The position numbers were made by a program, and so were the translations under genes. From JAFAXD01 sp051985675 (GTDB lineage: Bacteria > Pseudomonadota > Alphaproteobacteria > Rhizobiales > Xanthobacteraceae): a stretch of 64,000 nucleotides of DNA. A model generated the notes under the pieces. That model was not told the DNA's origin. It saw only the letters and a program-made list of their open reading frames with translations, and did no database searches. The stretch spans positions 38,494 to 102,493 of the forward strand of contig JBPYFJ010000065.1 in assembly GCA_051985675.1 (NCBI GenBank). The letters are read 5' to 3'. Below, in pieces: positions 16,608 through 25,884 of this stretch (position 1 is the stretch's first letter; every line of letters begins with the position of its first letter).

Positions 16608-17789
16608 TCACCCGAACGTTTTGCGCGGGTCAAACGCGTCGCGCACCGCCTCGCCAACAAAGATCAGCAATGACAGCATGATGGCGACCGTGAAAAATCC
16701 GGTGATCCCGAGCCACGGCGCCTGAATGTTGGCTTTGCCCTGCGAGAGCAGTTCGCCCAGCGATGGCGACCCAGGCGGCAGACCAAACCCGAGGAAATCG
16801 AGCGCGGTCAGTTGCATGACCGACGATGACACGATGAATGGCAGGAACGTGATGGTGGCCACCATGGCGTTCGGCAGCAGATGCCGGAACATGATCACGC
16901 GGTTGGACACGCCGAGTGCGCGCGCCGCCTGGATATATTCGAAATTACGGCCGCGCAGGAATTCGGCACGCACCAGCCCGACCAGCGAGACCCAGGAAAA
17001 CAGCAGCAGGATGCCAAGCAACACGAAGAAGCCCGGGACCAGCATCGACGAGATGATAAGCAGGAGATAGAGCGGCGGCACCGACGTCCAGATCTCGATC
17101 ACGCGCTGAAAAATGAGGTCGGTCAATCCGCCGAAAAACCCCTGTACGGCGCCCGCCGCGATGCCGATGACCGAGGAAATCGCCGTCAGGATCAGGCCAA
17201 ACAGCACCGAGATGCGGAACCCATAGATAATGCGGGTGAGCACGTCGCGTCCTTGGTCGTCGGTGCCGAGCCAATTGTATTCAAGATCGCTGCAGCTCTT
17301 GAGCCCCTTGCGCTCGACGACCTGCTTGCACTGTGCTTCGGTCAGCATCCAGGTTGGCGGCGAGGGCGCGGGCGTCGGCAGATCGAGGTTGTGGGTGTTG
17401 TAGGAGTAGCGGATCGGCGGCCAGACCATGAAGCCGCCCTTCTCGGCGATCAGCTTTTGCAAGTAAGGATCGCGATAATCGGCGGCGGTTTCGAAATCGC
17501 CTCCGAAGGTGGTTTCCGGATAGGTCACGAACACCGGGAAGAACCACTTGCCCTCGTAGCTAATGAAATATGGACGATCGTTGGCGATGAACTCGGCAAA
17601 CAGCGTGACGACAAATAACACCAGAAAGATCCAGAACGACAGGTAGCCGCGCCGATTGGCCTTGAAGTTCTGCCACCGCCGGCTATTGAGTGGCGACATC
17701 CGAAGCGGCCGCAGCTCGGGAGGGACAAGCAGCCCGCCCGGGGTGACGGTGGTGAGTTCCGGAGATTCCGTTGCGACGCGCTGCTCCAT
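16608..17789 (-). CDS. yejE: peptide ABC importer permease (YejE-like)
   Basis: 393 residues from the ATG at 17789, one base after the stop of the YejB-like gene and preceded by AGGA; a longer frame begins at 17810. One N-terminal membrane segment (LSFWIFLVLFVVTLFAEFI) is followed by a long periplasmic loop with YPETTFGGDFETAADYRDP, characteristic of YejE, then five further segments with the EAA loop (ARALGVSNRVIMFRHLLPNA). The end of the protein is EAVRDAFDPRKTFG, a usual ending of DppC/YejE proteins. Confidence 0.92.
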   Translation of the reverse strand: MEQRVATESPELTTVTPGGLLVPPELRPLRMSPLNSRRWQNFKANRRGYLSFWIFLVLFVVTLFAEFIANDRPYFISYEGKWFFPVFVTYPETTFGGDFETAADYRDPYLQKLIAEKGGFMVWPPIRYSYNTHNLDLPTPAPSPPTWMLTEAQCKQVVERKGLKSCSDLEYNWLGTDDQGRDVLTRIIYGFRISVLFGLILTAISSVIGIAAGAVQGFFGGLTDLIFQRVIEIWTSVPPLYLLLIISSMLVPGFFVLLGILLLFSWVSLVGLVRAEFLRGRNFEYIQAARALGVSNRVIMFRHLLPNAMVATITFLPFIVSSSVMQLTALDFLGFGLPPGSPSLGELLSQGKANIQAPWLGITGFFTVAIMLSLLIFVGEAVRDAFDPRKTFG

Positions 17790-17790
17790 C

Positions 17791-18906
17791 TCAGGTCCTG
17801 CGCGCTTCAAAGTCGATGCGAGGATCGACCAACGTGTATGTGAGATCGGAAATCAGCCCGACCACGAGCCCGATCAGCGCAAAGATGTAGAGATTCGCGA
17901 ACACCACCGGATAATCGCGGTTGAGCACGCTCTCGAAGCTCAACAGACCGAGGCCGTCGAGCGAAAAGATCGTTTCGATCAGCAGCGAGCCCGCAAAAAA
18001 TGCGTGGATGAATGCGCCCGGAAAACCCGCGATGACCAGCAGCATCGCATTGCGGAAGACGTGTCCATAGAGCACCTGGCGTTGGGTGCAGCCCTTCGCG
18101 CGCGCGGTAAGCACGTATTGCTTGCGGATCTCATCCAGGAATGAGTTTTTGGTGAGCAGCGTCGTGGTTGCGAACGCGCCCAGCCCGATGGAGATCAGTG
18201 GCAGAATCAGATGCCAGAAATAGTCGAGGATCTTCTGCCACCAGGTCAGCTGCATCCAATCGTCGGACGTCAATCCCCGCAGCGGAAACCAATCGAGAAA
18301 CGACCCGCCGGCGAACAGCACGATCAGCAGAATAGCGAACAGAAACCCCGGAATGGCGTAACCGACGATGATGACTGAGGAGGTCCAGACGTCGAACGGC
18401 GAGCCGTCCTTGACCGCCTTCCGGATGCCGAGTGGGATCGAAATCAGGTTGGCGAATATCGCCATCCAGATGCCGAGCGACATCGACACTGGCAGTTTCT
18501 CCCTGATCAGATCGATCACCCGCGTGTCGCGGAAATAACTCTTGCCGAAGTCGAACGTGATGAAGTTCTTCATCATCAGAAAGAAGCGCTCGTAGGCCGG
18601 CTTGTCGAAGCCGTATTGCTTCTCGAGCTTCTTGATGAACTCCGGATCGAGTCCCTGGGCGCCGCGATATTTCGAACTGGCGGAATCGAGCCCGGAGGCG
18701 CCTTGCATCTGACCGCGGGCGCCGAAATCGCCGCTGGCGGAACCGGAGATGCGGGAGGTGGCGCCCGTGTCGGAACCGGACAGCTGGGCGATCACCCGTT
18801 CCACCGGCCCGCCCGGCGCAAACTGCACCACCACAAAGGCAACGACCATGATTCCGAACAGGGTCGGAATCATCAGCAAGATGCGGCGTATGATGTAAGC
18901 GCCCAT
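17791..18906 (-). CDS. yejB: peptide ABC importer permease (YejB-like)
   Basis: 371 residues from the ATG at 18906 with GAGAG upstream. The opening MGAYIIRRILLMIPTLFG is the standard start of DppB/YejB permeases. A long periplasmic region between the first two membrane segments carries LEKQYGFDKPAYERFF, a YejB trait, and the EAA loop is ARAKGCTQRQVLYGHVFRNA. It is separated from the binding protein gene upstream by 128 bases that contain a strong stem-loop, which may set the ratio of binding protein to membrane subunits. Confidence 0.92.
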   Translation of the reverse strand: MGAYIIRRILLMIPTLFGIMVVAFVVVQFAPGGPVERVIAQLSGSDTGATSRISGSASGDFGARGQMQGASGLDSASSKYRGAQGLDPEFIKKLEKQYGFDKPAYERFFLMMKNFITFDFGKSYFRDTRVIDLIREKLPVSMSLGIWMAIFANLISIPLGIRKAVKDGSPFDVWTSSVIIVGYAIPGFLFAILLIVLFAGGSFLDWFPLRGLTSDDWMQLTWWQKILDYFWHLILPLISIGLGAFATTTLLTKNSFLDEIRKQYVLTARAKGCTQRQVLYGHVFRNAMLLVIAGFPGAFIHAFFAGSLLIETIFSLDGLGLLSFESVLNRDYPVVFANLYIFALIGLVVGLISDLTYTLVDPRIDFEARRT

Positions 18907-18995
18907 AAACTCTCTGCCAGTCCGGCTTTTGTCGTCCGGCCGACGCGGGACTCGGTTGCGGGCAACGGCCCTTCCCAGCACCGGCAAGATAGAGA

Positions 18996-19024
18996 CCTGG
19001 CGGGCCCGGACAAGCCCGGCCAGG
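18996..19024 (-). terminator. intercistronic stem-loop between the second binding protein and yejB
   Basis: The transcript of the minus strand can fold CCTGGC-(c)-GGGC with GCCC-GCCAGG, a 10-bp stem with one bulge, starting 11 bases after the binding-protein stop codon. Only a weak pyrimidine run (TCTCTATCTT) follows, so it may be a partial terminator or an mRNA-protecting structure rather than a full stop. Such elements often raise binding protein expression over that of the membrane genes. Confidence 0.5.
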
Positions 19025-19034
19025 CGCGAAACGT

Positions 19035-20960
19035 TTATCCGGCCCGCTGCGACTTGCTCGCTTTATCCTGGTCGTACCACCAGGTCTCCGGAACTCCGCG
19101 GGCGTAGCGCGGTTTTGTCGCGGGTTGTCCGAAAACGTCCCAATAAGCGATCCAATGCGACGCCTTATACCACTGCGGGACCCAATATCGTCCGGCGCGA
19201 AACAGGCGATCGAGTGCGCGACAGGCGGTCACCAGCGCCGGCCGGCTGTTGGCCGCAATGATTTGCTCGATCATCGCGTCGATGGCTGGGTCGGCAACGC
19301 CGGCGAGGTTCTGTGCGCCGGGTTGGGCGGCGGCGGCGGACGAGAAATACGTACGCAACGAATCGCCGGGAGTTGTTGAGAAGCTCGCGCGCTGGACCAC
19401 GATATCGAAGTCGAAATCGTCCTCGCGCTTCTTGAACTGCACCGGATCGACCTGGCGCAGGCTCGCTTCAACGCCGATGATGCCCAGGTTCTTGATGAAC
19501 AGCATGTGATGCGGCTCGAACGTTCCCTCGTCGATGAGGAACTCGATGGAGAGGCGCTGGCCGCTCGGAAGCACCCGTTTGCCGTCTTTGACGACGATGC
19601 TCGCGTCCGTGAGCAGTTGTCCGGCCTTGCGCAGCAGCGTGCGGTCCTGGCCGGATCCATCCGACACCGGCGGCACGAACGGTTCGCCGAACACCTCGTC
19701 AGGCACCTTGCCGCGAAACGGCTCCAGCAGCGCGAGTTCCTCCGGCCCGGGCGGCCCCTTCGCCATCATGTCGGAATTCTGGAAAATCGAATGCGTGCGA
19801 TCGTAAGCGCCGAACATGATATTCTTGTTGGTCCATTCGAAGTCGAATGCGTAGTTGAGCGCCTCGCGAAGCTTTGGATCCTTGAACTTCTCCCGCCGCG
19901 TGTTGATGAACCAGCCCTGCGCTCCGGACGGAGTGTCGTCGGGCAGGACTCCCTTCTTGACGCGCCCTTCGCGGATTGCCGGAAAGTCATAGCGCGTTTG
20001 CCACGTACGCGAGGTAAATTCCTCGCGAAACAGATATGTCTTGCCAGTAAATCCCTCGAAGCCGACGTCGCGGTCGCGATAGTATTCGAAACGCACCCGA
20101 TCGAAGTTGTAGAGCCCGATCGCGACCGGGAGCTTGGCGCCCCACCAATTCTTCACGCGATCGTACGCAATCCAGCGGCCGGGCACAAATTCCCCGACCT
20201 TGTAGGGACCCGAACCGAGTGGAATGTCGAGGGTCGACTCATCGAAGCGGCGTGTCGAATAGTAGGTGCGCGAGAAGATCGGCATCGCGGCCACGAATAG
20301 CGGGACGTCGCGGGCGCGCTTCTCCTTGAACCGCACGACGACGCTATCATCGTCAACCACCCGCGCATCGATCATGTCGCGCAGCATGATCGTGATCTGG
20401 GGGTGGCCCTGCTCCTTGAGGATGTTGAGCGAGAACGCGACGTCGGCGGCGGTCAAGGGGCTTCCGTCGTGAAACAGCGCATCCCGCCGCAGCAGGAAGC
20501 GATACGTGAGGCCGTCGGGGGAGACGCGCACCGCGCGCGCCACGAGGCCATACAATGCGTCGGGCTCGTCGACGGCGCGCGTCATCAGTGACGCGAAGGT
20601 CAGTTCCATTCCCTGTGCGGCGTCCCCGCGCAGGATAAAACTGTTGAGCGAGTTAAAGGTCAGGAAGTTTTGGTTGAAGAGGGTGGTCGGTCCGATCTGC
20701 GAAAAAGTTCCGCCCTTCGGCGCACCCGGATCGACATAGTCGAAGTGCGCGAAGTCGGGCGAATATTTCAGGTCGCCGAAGACCGACAGACCGTGGCGCT
20801 CGGGATCCTGTTCCGCCATCGCGGAGCGCTGCGGGTCTGCAAACGGGACGGCCAGAGCACCAAGCGCACCGGCGCCGAGGATCAGCGAATGGCGCCGCGA
20901 CAGCGCACCTCGTCCCGCCGCACGAGAAAGCAATGACGGGGAGGATCCCGTCTTGCTCAT
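19035..20960 (-). CDS. periplasmic peptide-binding protein (YejA-like), second copy
   Basis: 641 residues of the SBP_bac_5 family. The ATG at 20960 overlaps the stop of the preceding binding protein by four bases (ATGA). An N-terminal twin-arginine-like leader (LSRRHSLILGAGALGALAVP) is followed by the YejA opening: GLSVFGDLKYSPDFAHFDYVDPGAPKGG. The C-terminus carries IAYWDVFGQPATKPRYARG and TWWYDQDKASK, as in YejA. It is a paralogue of the gene at 20957-22867, and the tandem pair probably broadens the ligand range of one importer. Confidence 0.9.
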   Translation of the reverse strand: MSKTGSSPSLLSRAAGRGALSRRHSLILGAGALGALAVPFADPQRSAMAEQDPERHGLSVFGDLKYSPDFAHFDYVDPGAPKGGTFSQIGPTTLFNQNFLTFNSLNSFILRGDAAQGMELTFASLMTRAVDEPDALYGLVARAVRVSPDGLTYRFLLRRDALFHDGSPLTAADVAFSLNILKEQGHPQITIMLRDMIDARVVDDDSVVVRFKEKRARDVPLFVAAMPIFSRTYYSTRRFDESTLDIPLGSGPYKVGEFVPGRWIAYDRVKNWWGAKLPVAIGLYNFDRVRFEYYRDRDVGFEGFTGKTYLFREEFTSRTWQTRYDFPAIREGRVKKGVLPDDTPSGAQGWFINTRREKFKDPKLREALNYAFDFEWTNKNIMFGAYDRTHSIFQNSDMMAKGPPGPEELALLEPFRGKVPDEVFGEPFVPPVSDGSGQDRTLLRKAGQLLTDASIVVKDGKRVLPSGQRLSIEFLIDEGTFEPHHMLFIKNLGIIGVEASLRQVDPVQFKKREDDFDFDIVVQRASFSTTPGDSLRTYFSSAAAAQPGAQNLAGVADPAIDAMIEQIIAANSRPALVTACRALDRLFRAGRYWVPQWYKASHWIAYWDVFGQPATKPRYARGVPETWWYDQDKASKSQRAG

Positions 20961-22867
20961 GACCGGCGTCCGAGCTTCGCGGCCCTCTCCGCATCCCACC
21001 ACCAGATCGTCGGAAACGCGGCCGCGCCATATTCCGGCATCGTGTCGGGACGCCCGAAGCGGTCCCAACGAACGGTTCGCTGTTTACCGTAGGTCCATTG
21101 CGGCACGACGTAATGGTTCCACAGCAGCACCCGATCAAGCGCTCTGGTGGCGGCCACCAGTTCGTCGCGGCCCTTGGCGAAAATTACGCGGCGGATCAGC
21201 TCGTCGACTGCGGGATTCTTGATACCCGCGATGTTGCGCGACCCCGGCTGGTCGGCGGCTTGCGAGCCCCAGAAGCCGCGCTGTTCGTTGCCGGGGGAGA
21301 GCGATTGGCCCCAGGAATAGGTGATGATGTCGAAGTCGAACTGTCGCAATCGGTTCTCGTATTGCGCCTCGTCGACGGTTCGGACCGTGGCATCGATCCC
21401 GATGCGCTCGAGCGAGGGCTTGAAGAACATGGCGACGCGCTCGAATTGCGGCGATTCGACCAGAAATTCCAGGGTCAGCGGCTCGCCGGTCCTGGCATTG
21501 ACCAGTGCCTGGTTGCGCACCTCGTACCCGGCCTCGCGCAGCAGCCGCAGCGCCTCGCGCAGATTGCCGCGCACCGCGTCGGGATTGCCGGCGGTCGGAT
21601 TGTGATAAGGCCGCGTGAACAAGTCCGCCGGAACCTTGTCGCGCACTGTCTCCAGGATCTCGAGTTCCCGGCCCTGCGGCAGTCCGGTTGCAGCCAGTTC
21701 CGTGCCTTCGAAGAAGCTAGCGATGCGCTTGTATTGTCCGAAGAAGATTTGCTTGTTCATCTCCTCGAAGTCGAACGCAAAATTGAGAGCGCGGCGCACG
21801 CGCGGGTCCTTGAACTTGTCACGGCGCAGATTGAATACGAATGCCTGCATGATGCCGACACTGCGAATCGGAAACTCTTCCTTGATCACTCGCCCGTCCT
21901 TGACGGCGGGAAAATCGTAGGCGGTCGCCCACTCCTTGGCGCTGTTCTCCGCGCGCCAGTCGACCCGATCCGCCTTGAACGCCTCGATGGCGACAGTCGC
22001 GTCGCGGAAGTATTCGAAGCGCAGCTCGTCGAAATTATCGCGACCGATGTTCACGTTGAGGTCCTTGCCCCAATAATCTTTGACGCGCTCGAACACGATG
22101 GTGCGGGCCGGCACGAATTCCTTGATCCGATAGGCCCCATTGCCAAGCGGCGGCTCTAGCGTCGTTGCGGCGATGTCGCGTTTGTTGCCGGACTTGTCGG
22201 TGCCTTCCCACCAGTGCTTAGCGAGCACGTTGATCTGCCCGACGATCTGCGGCAGCTCGCGGTTACCCGGCTCGTCGAATGTGAACCTCACCTCGCGATC
22301 GCCGGTTTTTTCCCATTTGACGACGTGACGATAGTAGGCGGCGTAGCGCGGGTCGTTGTTCTTGAAAGCCTCGAACGAGAAGATGACATCGTCAGCCGTG
22401 ACCGGCGCGCCATCGTGCCAACGCGCGTTGGGGCGCAGCCGATAGGTCGCTGACGAAAAATCATCTGGATAAGTGACGCCTTCGGCGAGCAGACCGTACT
22501 CGGTCGACACTTCATCGAGGGCGGACGCCATCAGGGTATCGTGGATGAGGTCGATGCCGGCGGAGAGCGCACCCTTCACACCGGCGACAACCATGTTGAA
22601 ATTGTCAAACGTGCCGAGCGCAATCTGGCGCACGCTGCCGCCCTTGGGGGCCTGCGGGTTGACGTAGTCGAAGTGAGCGAACCCCGGGGGATATTTGACG
22701 TTTCCAAATAGCGATACCCCGTGCCGCCAGACCGGTTCCGCGGTCTGTGCCGACGCTCGCGTCAGGCGCTGCGGCGCCAACGTCGTGAACGGTAAGGCAA
22801 GTGCGCTTCCGACGAGCGCACGGCGAGTGAAGCGGATCGACACGAGGCCTCCCAGGATGTCCGTCAC
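20957..22867 (-). CDS. periplasmic peptide-binding protein (YejA-like), first copy
   Basis: 636 residues of the SBP_bac_5 family, led by FTRRALVGSALALPFTTLAPQ, a probable Tat leader. The conserved YejA segments HGVSLFGNVKYPPGFAHFDY and PQAPKGG are present, and the C-terminus has VPQWTYGKQRTVRWDRFGRP and FPTIWWWDAE. The start is a GTG at 22867; a second GTG 24 bases later has a GGGAGG nearby and could be used. It is the first gene of the yej-type operon, so the promoter should lie in 22868-23077. Confidence 0.9.
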   Translation of the reverse strand: MTDILGGLVSIRFTRRALVGSALALPFTTLAPQRLTRASAQTAEPVWRHGVSLFGNVKYPPGFAHFDYVNPQAPKGGSVRQIALGTFDNFNMVVAGVKGALSAGIDLIHDTLMASALDEVSTEYGLLAEGVTYPDDFSSATYRLRPNARWHDGAPVTADDVIFSFEAFKNNDPRYAAYYRHVVKWEKTGDREVRFTFDEPGNRELPQIVGQINVLAKHWWEGTDKSGNKRDIAATTLEPPLGNGAYRIKEFVPARTIVFERVKDYWGKDLNVNIGRDNFDELRFEYFRDATVAIEAFKADRVDWRAENSAKEWATAYDFPAVKDGRVIKEEFPIRSVGIMQAFVFNLRRDKFKDPRVRRALNFAFDFEEMNKQIFFGQYKRIASFFEGTELAATGLPQGRELEILETVRDKVPADLFTRPYHNPTAGNPDAVRGNLREALRLLREAGYEVRNQALVNARTGEPLTLEFLVESPQFERVAMFFKPSLERIGIDATVRTVDEAQYENRLRQFDFDIITYSWGQSLSPGNEQRGFWGSQAADQPGSRNIAGIKNPAVDELIRRVIFAKGRDELVAATRALDRVLLWNHYVVPQWTYGKQRTVRWDRFGRPDTMPEYGAAAFPTIWWWDAERAAKLGRRS

Positions 22868-23077
22868 CAGGTGCGATGCCTCAAGATAGTGCCAGAGAGG
22901 CGGCGCATCGCATTAAACTTAACTCACGTCCCAGTAACCTGCCGGTAATGCCGGGATTGGCCCCGATCACACCGCGGCGCCAATATCGCCGCCCCGGTCG
23001 GCAACGGTCGCGGCGGGCTGACTGCCGCGGCAACATACCACCACGCGGTCAGGGCGGCGCGCGCGTCCTCGACCTGC

Positions 23078-23755
23078 TCACTGCTTCGGCGATGCTGCAG
23101 CGTCGGCTGGCTGTCCCGGTGCCGGCTTGCCAGCTTCGGGCTTACCGGCATCCGGCTTGCCAGCTTCGGGCTTGCCGGCTTCGGCCGTCGGTTTGGCACC
23201 TTCGGGAGGTTTGCTCGCGGTCTCGGTCGGCAGTGGCTTGGGATTGTCGGACAGCGTGTTGAGATAATCGATCACGTCGGCGCGCTGCTGTGGGCGCGGC
23301 AAGCCGGCAAACGACATCGCGGTCCCGGGAATGTATCCGCGCGGGTTCGCCAGAAAGTCGTTCAGCTCCGGGATCGTCCAATCGCCGCCCTTGGCCTTCA
23401 TGGCCGCCGAATAGTTGAATCCCGGCTCGACTTTGGGCCGGCCGACGATGCCCCACAGGTTCGGGCCGACTTTGTTTGGGCCGCCCTTCTCGAACGTGTG
23501 GCAGGTCTGACAGACCTTGGCGACGGATTCGCCGCGCTTTGGGTCCGCGCTCGCAAGCAATTGCCCAAGCGATTCCTGCGGGGCGGCGGGCGCCGCACCG
23601 CCCCCTTCCGCCTTTTCCGGAATCGCGATCTCGTACCCTGGCTTGCTTGGTTCGGGCGGGCTGAAAATTGCACCGGCCGCAATGTTGAGCCCCAGAAGAC
23701 ACAGGCACGTGAACAGGATGGCGCCAAGGATCTTGTTGATTTCAAACGAATCCAT
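23078..23755 (-). CDS. membrane-anchored cytochrome c (CycM-like) with a glycine-lysine-proline tail
   Basis: 225 residues from the ATG at 23755. An uncleaved N-terminal anchor (FEINKILGAILFTCLCLLGLNIAAG) is followed by a Class I cytochrome domain with CQTCHTF and a methionine ligand in PGTAMSFAG. This is the architecture of rhizobial CycM, which passes electrons to terminal oxidases. The last 50 residues are a low-complexity run of AGKPEAGKPDAGKP-type repeats, not part of the cytochrome fold. It is divergent from kdsB. Confidence 0.9.
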   Translation of the reverse strand: MDSFEINKILGAILFTCLCLLGLNIAAGAIFSPPEPSKPGYEIAIPEKAEGGGAAPAAPQESLGQLLASADPKRGESVAKVCQTCHTFEKGGPNKVGPNLWGIVGRPKVEPGFNYSAAMKAKGGDWTIPELNDFLANPRGYIPGTAMSFAGLPRPQQRADVIDYLNTLSDNPKPLPTETASKPPEGAKPTAEAGKPEAGKPDAGKPEAGKPAPGQPADAAASPKQ

Positions 23756-23895
23756 TGCGCAACGGCTCCGGGAATTTCGGCTGGCCGGGCCGGAACTGGC
23801 CCCCTTGACGGGGCTCAGATAGCCGGTTTGCCGGGGACCTTGCAACCCGTATAAGCGAGCCGAACTGGCGCGATTTGCCTCATTGGTTCCGAGCC

Positions 23896-24633
23896 ATGGC
23901 AGGCGAGATTTTGATCATCATTCCGGCTCGCATGGCGGCCACGCGGCTGCCCGGAAAGCCGTTGGCCGACATCGCGGGTCAACCGATGATCGTGCACGTG
24001 CTCCGGCGCGCGCAGGCCGCCGACATCGGGGACGTCGTGGTTGCCACCGACGCGGCGGCGATTGCCGACGTGGTCGAGAAGGCCGGCGGCCGCACGGTCA
24101 TGACCAGGGCGGACCATGCGTCCGGCTCCGATCGGATTTTTGAGGCGCTGACCTTCCTCGACCCGCACGGGCACATCGGCACCGTCGTGAACTTGCAGGG
24201 CGATTTGCCAACCCTTGATCCGGCCGACCTGCGCGCAGCGCTCGCCCTCTTGGCGGATTCGGCCGTCGATGTCGCGACGCTCGCGGCCGAGATTTCCAAG
24301 CCCGAGGAGCGCACCGACCCCAACGTGGTCAAGGTGATCGGCACGAAGCTCGCGCCGGATCGCATGCGTGCGCTTTATTTCACGCGCGCCACCGCGCCCT
24401 ATGGTGAGGGCCCGCTCTATCACCACATCGGTCTTTACGCCTATCGGCGCGCGGCGCTGGAGACCTTCGTCGCGCTACCCCCGTCTGAACTGGAGCGTCG
24501 GGAGAAGCTCGAGCAGCTCCGCCTGGTTGAGGCAGGGACACGCATCGACGTGGCGATCGTGCACTCCGTGCCCCTCGGTGTTGATACCCCTGAGGACCTC
24601 GAAACAGCCCGTTCATTGCTGTCAAAACATTGA
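23896..24633 (+). CDS. kdsB: 3-deoxy-manno-octulosonate cytidylyltransferase
   Basis: 245 residues from the ATG at 23896; a TTG at 23875 in the same frame is an alternative. The nucleotide-binding loop IIPARMAATRLPGKPLADI near the N-terminus is diagnostic. Also present are QGDLPTLDP, TRADHASGSDR and the C-terminal GVDTPEDLE. The enzyme activates Kdo with CTP for lipid A-core synthesis in the cytoplasm. It is followed after 33 bases by pheA on the same strand, a pairing frequent in alphaproteobacteria. Confidence 0.95.
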   Translation: MAGEILIIIPARMAATRLPGKPLADIAGQPMIVHVLRRAQAADIGDVVVATDAAAIADVVEKAGGRTVMTRADHASGSDRIFEALTFLDPHGHIGTVVNLQGDLPTLDPADLRAALALLADSAVDVATLAAEISKPEERTDPNVVKVIGTKLAPDRMRALYFTRATAPYGEGPLYHHIGLYAYRRAALETFVALPPSELERREKLEQLRLVEAGTRIDVAIVHSVPLGVDTPEDLETARSLLSKH

Positions 24634-24666
24634 CTTCGCCACCGCGGTCCGCGTAACCCCAACACA

Positions 24667-25527
24667 ATGAATACCGCAAAGAAAACAATGGCGTTTCAGG
24701 GCGAGCCGGGGGCGAACTCGCATATCGCCATTCGCGAGGCCTATCCGGACTATGAGCCGCTGCCGTGCCGCACGTTCGAGGATGCATTGAACGCAATCGC
24801 GGCCGGCGACGCCGAACTCGGCATGATCCCGATTGAGAACTCGCTCGCCGGACGGGTCGCCGATATCCACTATCTGATGCCGACGGCCGGACTGCACATT
24901 GTCGGCGAATGGTTTCTACCGATCCGCAACCAGCTGATGGCGCCGAGAGGTGCGACGCTTGCCGGGCTGCAATTTGTCGAGAGCCACGTGATGGCGCTCG
25001 GGCAGTGCCGCAACTTCCTGCGCAAGCTTGGCGTCAAGACCATGGTCGCGGCCGACACGGCGGGCGCGGCGCGCGAGGTTGCGGAACGCGGCGACAAAGC
25101 CCGCGCCGCAATCGCGTCGACGCTGGCGGCTGAAATCTACGGCCTCGACATCCTGGCGCCCGATATCGAAGACGAGTCGCACTCGACCACGCGTTTTCTG
25201 GTGCTCTCGCGCGAACGCCGATGGGCGGCCCGCGGCCAGGGTCCGGTCGTCACCACGTTCGTATTCCAGGTCAGGAATATCCCGGCGGCGCTCTACAAGG
25301 CGCTCGGGGGTTTTGCCACCAACGCGGTCAACATGACCAAGCTCGAGAGCTACATGATCGAGGGTAATTTCTTCGCGACGCAGTTTTATGCCGACGTCGA
25401 GGGGCACCCGGACGATCGGGGCCTGAAGCTTGCCTTGGACGAGCTGAACTTCTTCTCCGAGAAGCTCTCAATTCTCGGTGTCTATCCGGCGCACCGCTTT
25501 CGTGCGACGGCCAATGGTTCGCGCTGA
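24667..25527 (+). CDS. pheA: prephenate dehydratase
   Basis: 286 residues, single-function enzyme without a chorismate mutase domain. The catalytic domain starts TMAFQGEPGANSHIA and has the TRF catalytic motif in HSTTRFLVLSR near residue 178. The C-terminal ACT domain (about 195-280), VFQVRNIPAALYKALGGF followed by NMTKLES, should give phenylalanine feedback inhibition. It converts prephenate to phenylpyruvate. It follows kdsB and is probably cotranscribed with it. Confidence 0.95.
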   Translation: MNTAKKTMAFQGEPGANSHIAIREAYPDYEPLPCRTFEDALNAIAAGDAELGMIPIENSLAGRVADIHYLMPTAGLHIVGEWFLPIRNQLMAPRGATLAGLQFVESHVMALGQCRNFLRKLGVKTMVAADTAGAAREVAERGDKARAAIASTLAAEIYGLDILAPDIEDESHSTTRFLVLSRERRWAARGQGPVVTTFVFQVRNIPAALYKALGGFATNAVNMTKLESYMIEGNFFATQFYADVEGHPDDRGLKLALDELNFFSEKLSILGVYPAHRFRATANGSR

Positions 25528-25563
25528 CGGTGAGAATGCGGCGCATTTTTCGAGGAGTGGGTT

Positions 25564-25884
25564 ATGCCCAAGATGGTCGCGCGCACCTTGCTGATGAAGT
25601 TCACCGCGCCGTCGATGGAGCCCCAGCAGCTGCTGTCGATGATGCAGGCCGCCCAGCCGTTTTATGAGCTGTTTGGCGGCAAGCGCGCGCGACTTCTTCA
25701 AAACGCGGACTATCCCTCACGCTACATGCAGACCATCGACTACGAGGCGCCGGAGGAGATCGAGGTCAATCGCCAGCGGTTTGCCAGCGACCCTCGGCTG
25801 CAGGGATTCCTGCAGGCTTGGCGCTCGGTGATTGGGGACGGAATTGAAATCGACATCTACCAGGACGTCGCAACCGGTGAGTGA
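25564..25884 (+). CDS. conserved-looking hypothetical protein
   Basis: 106 residues, not recognised. GAGGAG lies 6 bases before the ATG, so the start is well supported. The sequence has no membrane segment or signal peptide; it is a mixed alpha/beta pattern with an N-terminal strand (VARTLLMKFTAP), a helix (PQQLLSMMQAAQPFYELFG) and a C-terminal strand (GIEIDIYQDVA), which could fit a small ferredoxin-like fold. It starts 36 bases after pheA and may be the end of the same operon. Confidence 0.65.
   Translation: MPKMVARTLLMKFTAPSMEPQQLLSMMQAAQPFYELFGGKRARLLQNADYPSRYMQTIDYEAPEEIEVNRQRFASDPRLQGFLQAWRSVIGDGIEIDIYQDVATGE

Noticed and set aside
21098..22159. 353-codon plus-strand open frame
   Set aside because: Antisense to the first YejA-like gene, no recognisable family or ribosome binding site.
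23108..23200. short tandem repeat at the end of the cytochrome c gene
   Set aside because: It encodes the AGKPEAGKPDAGKP-type protein tail; not an independent DNA repeat or CRISPR array.
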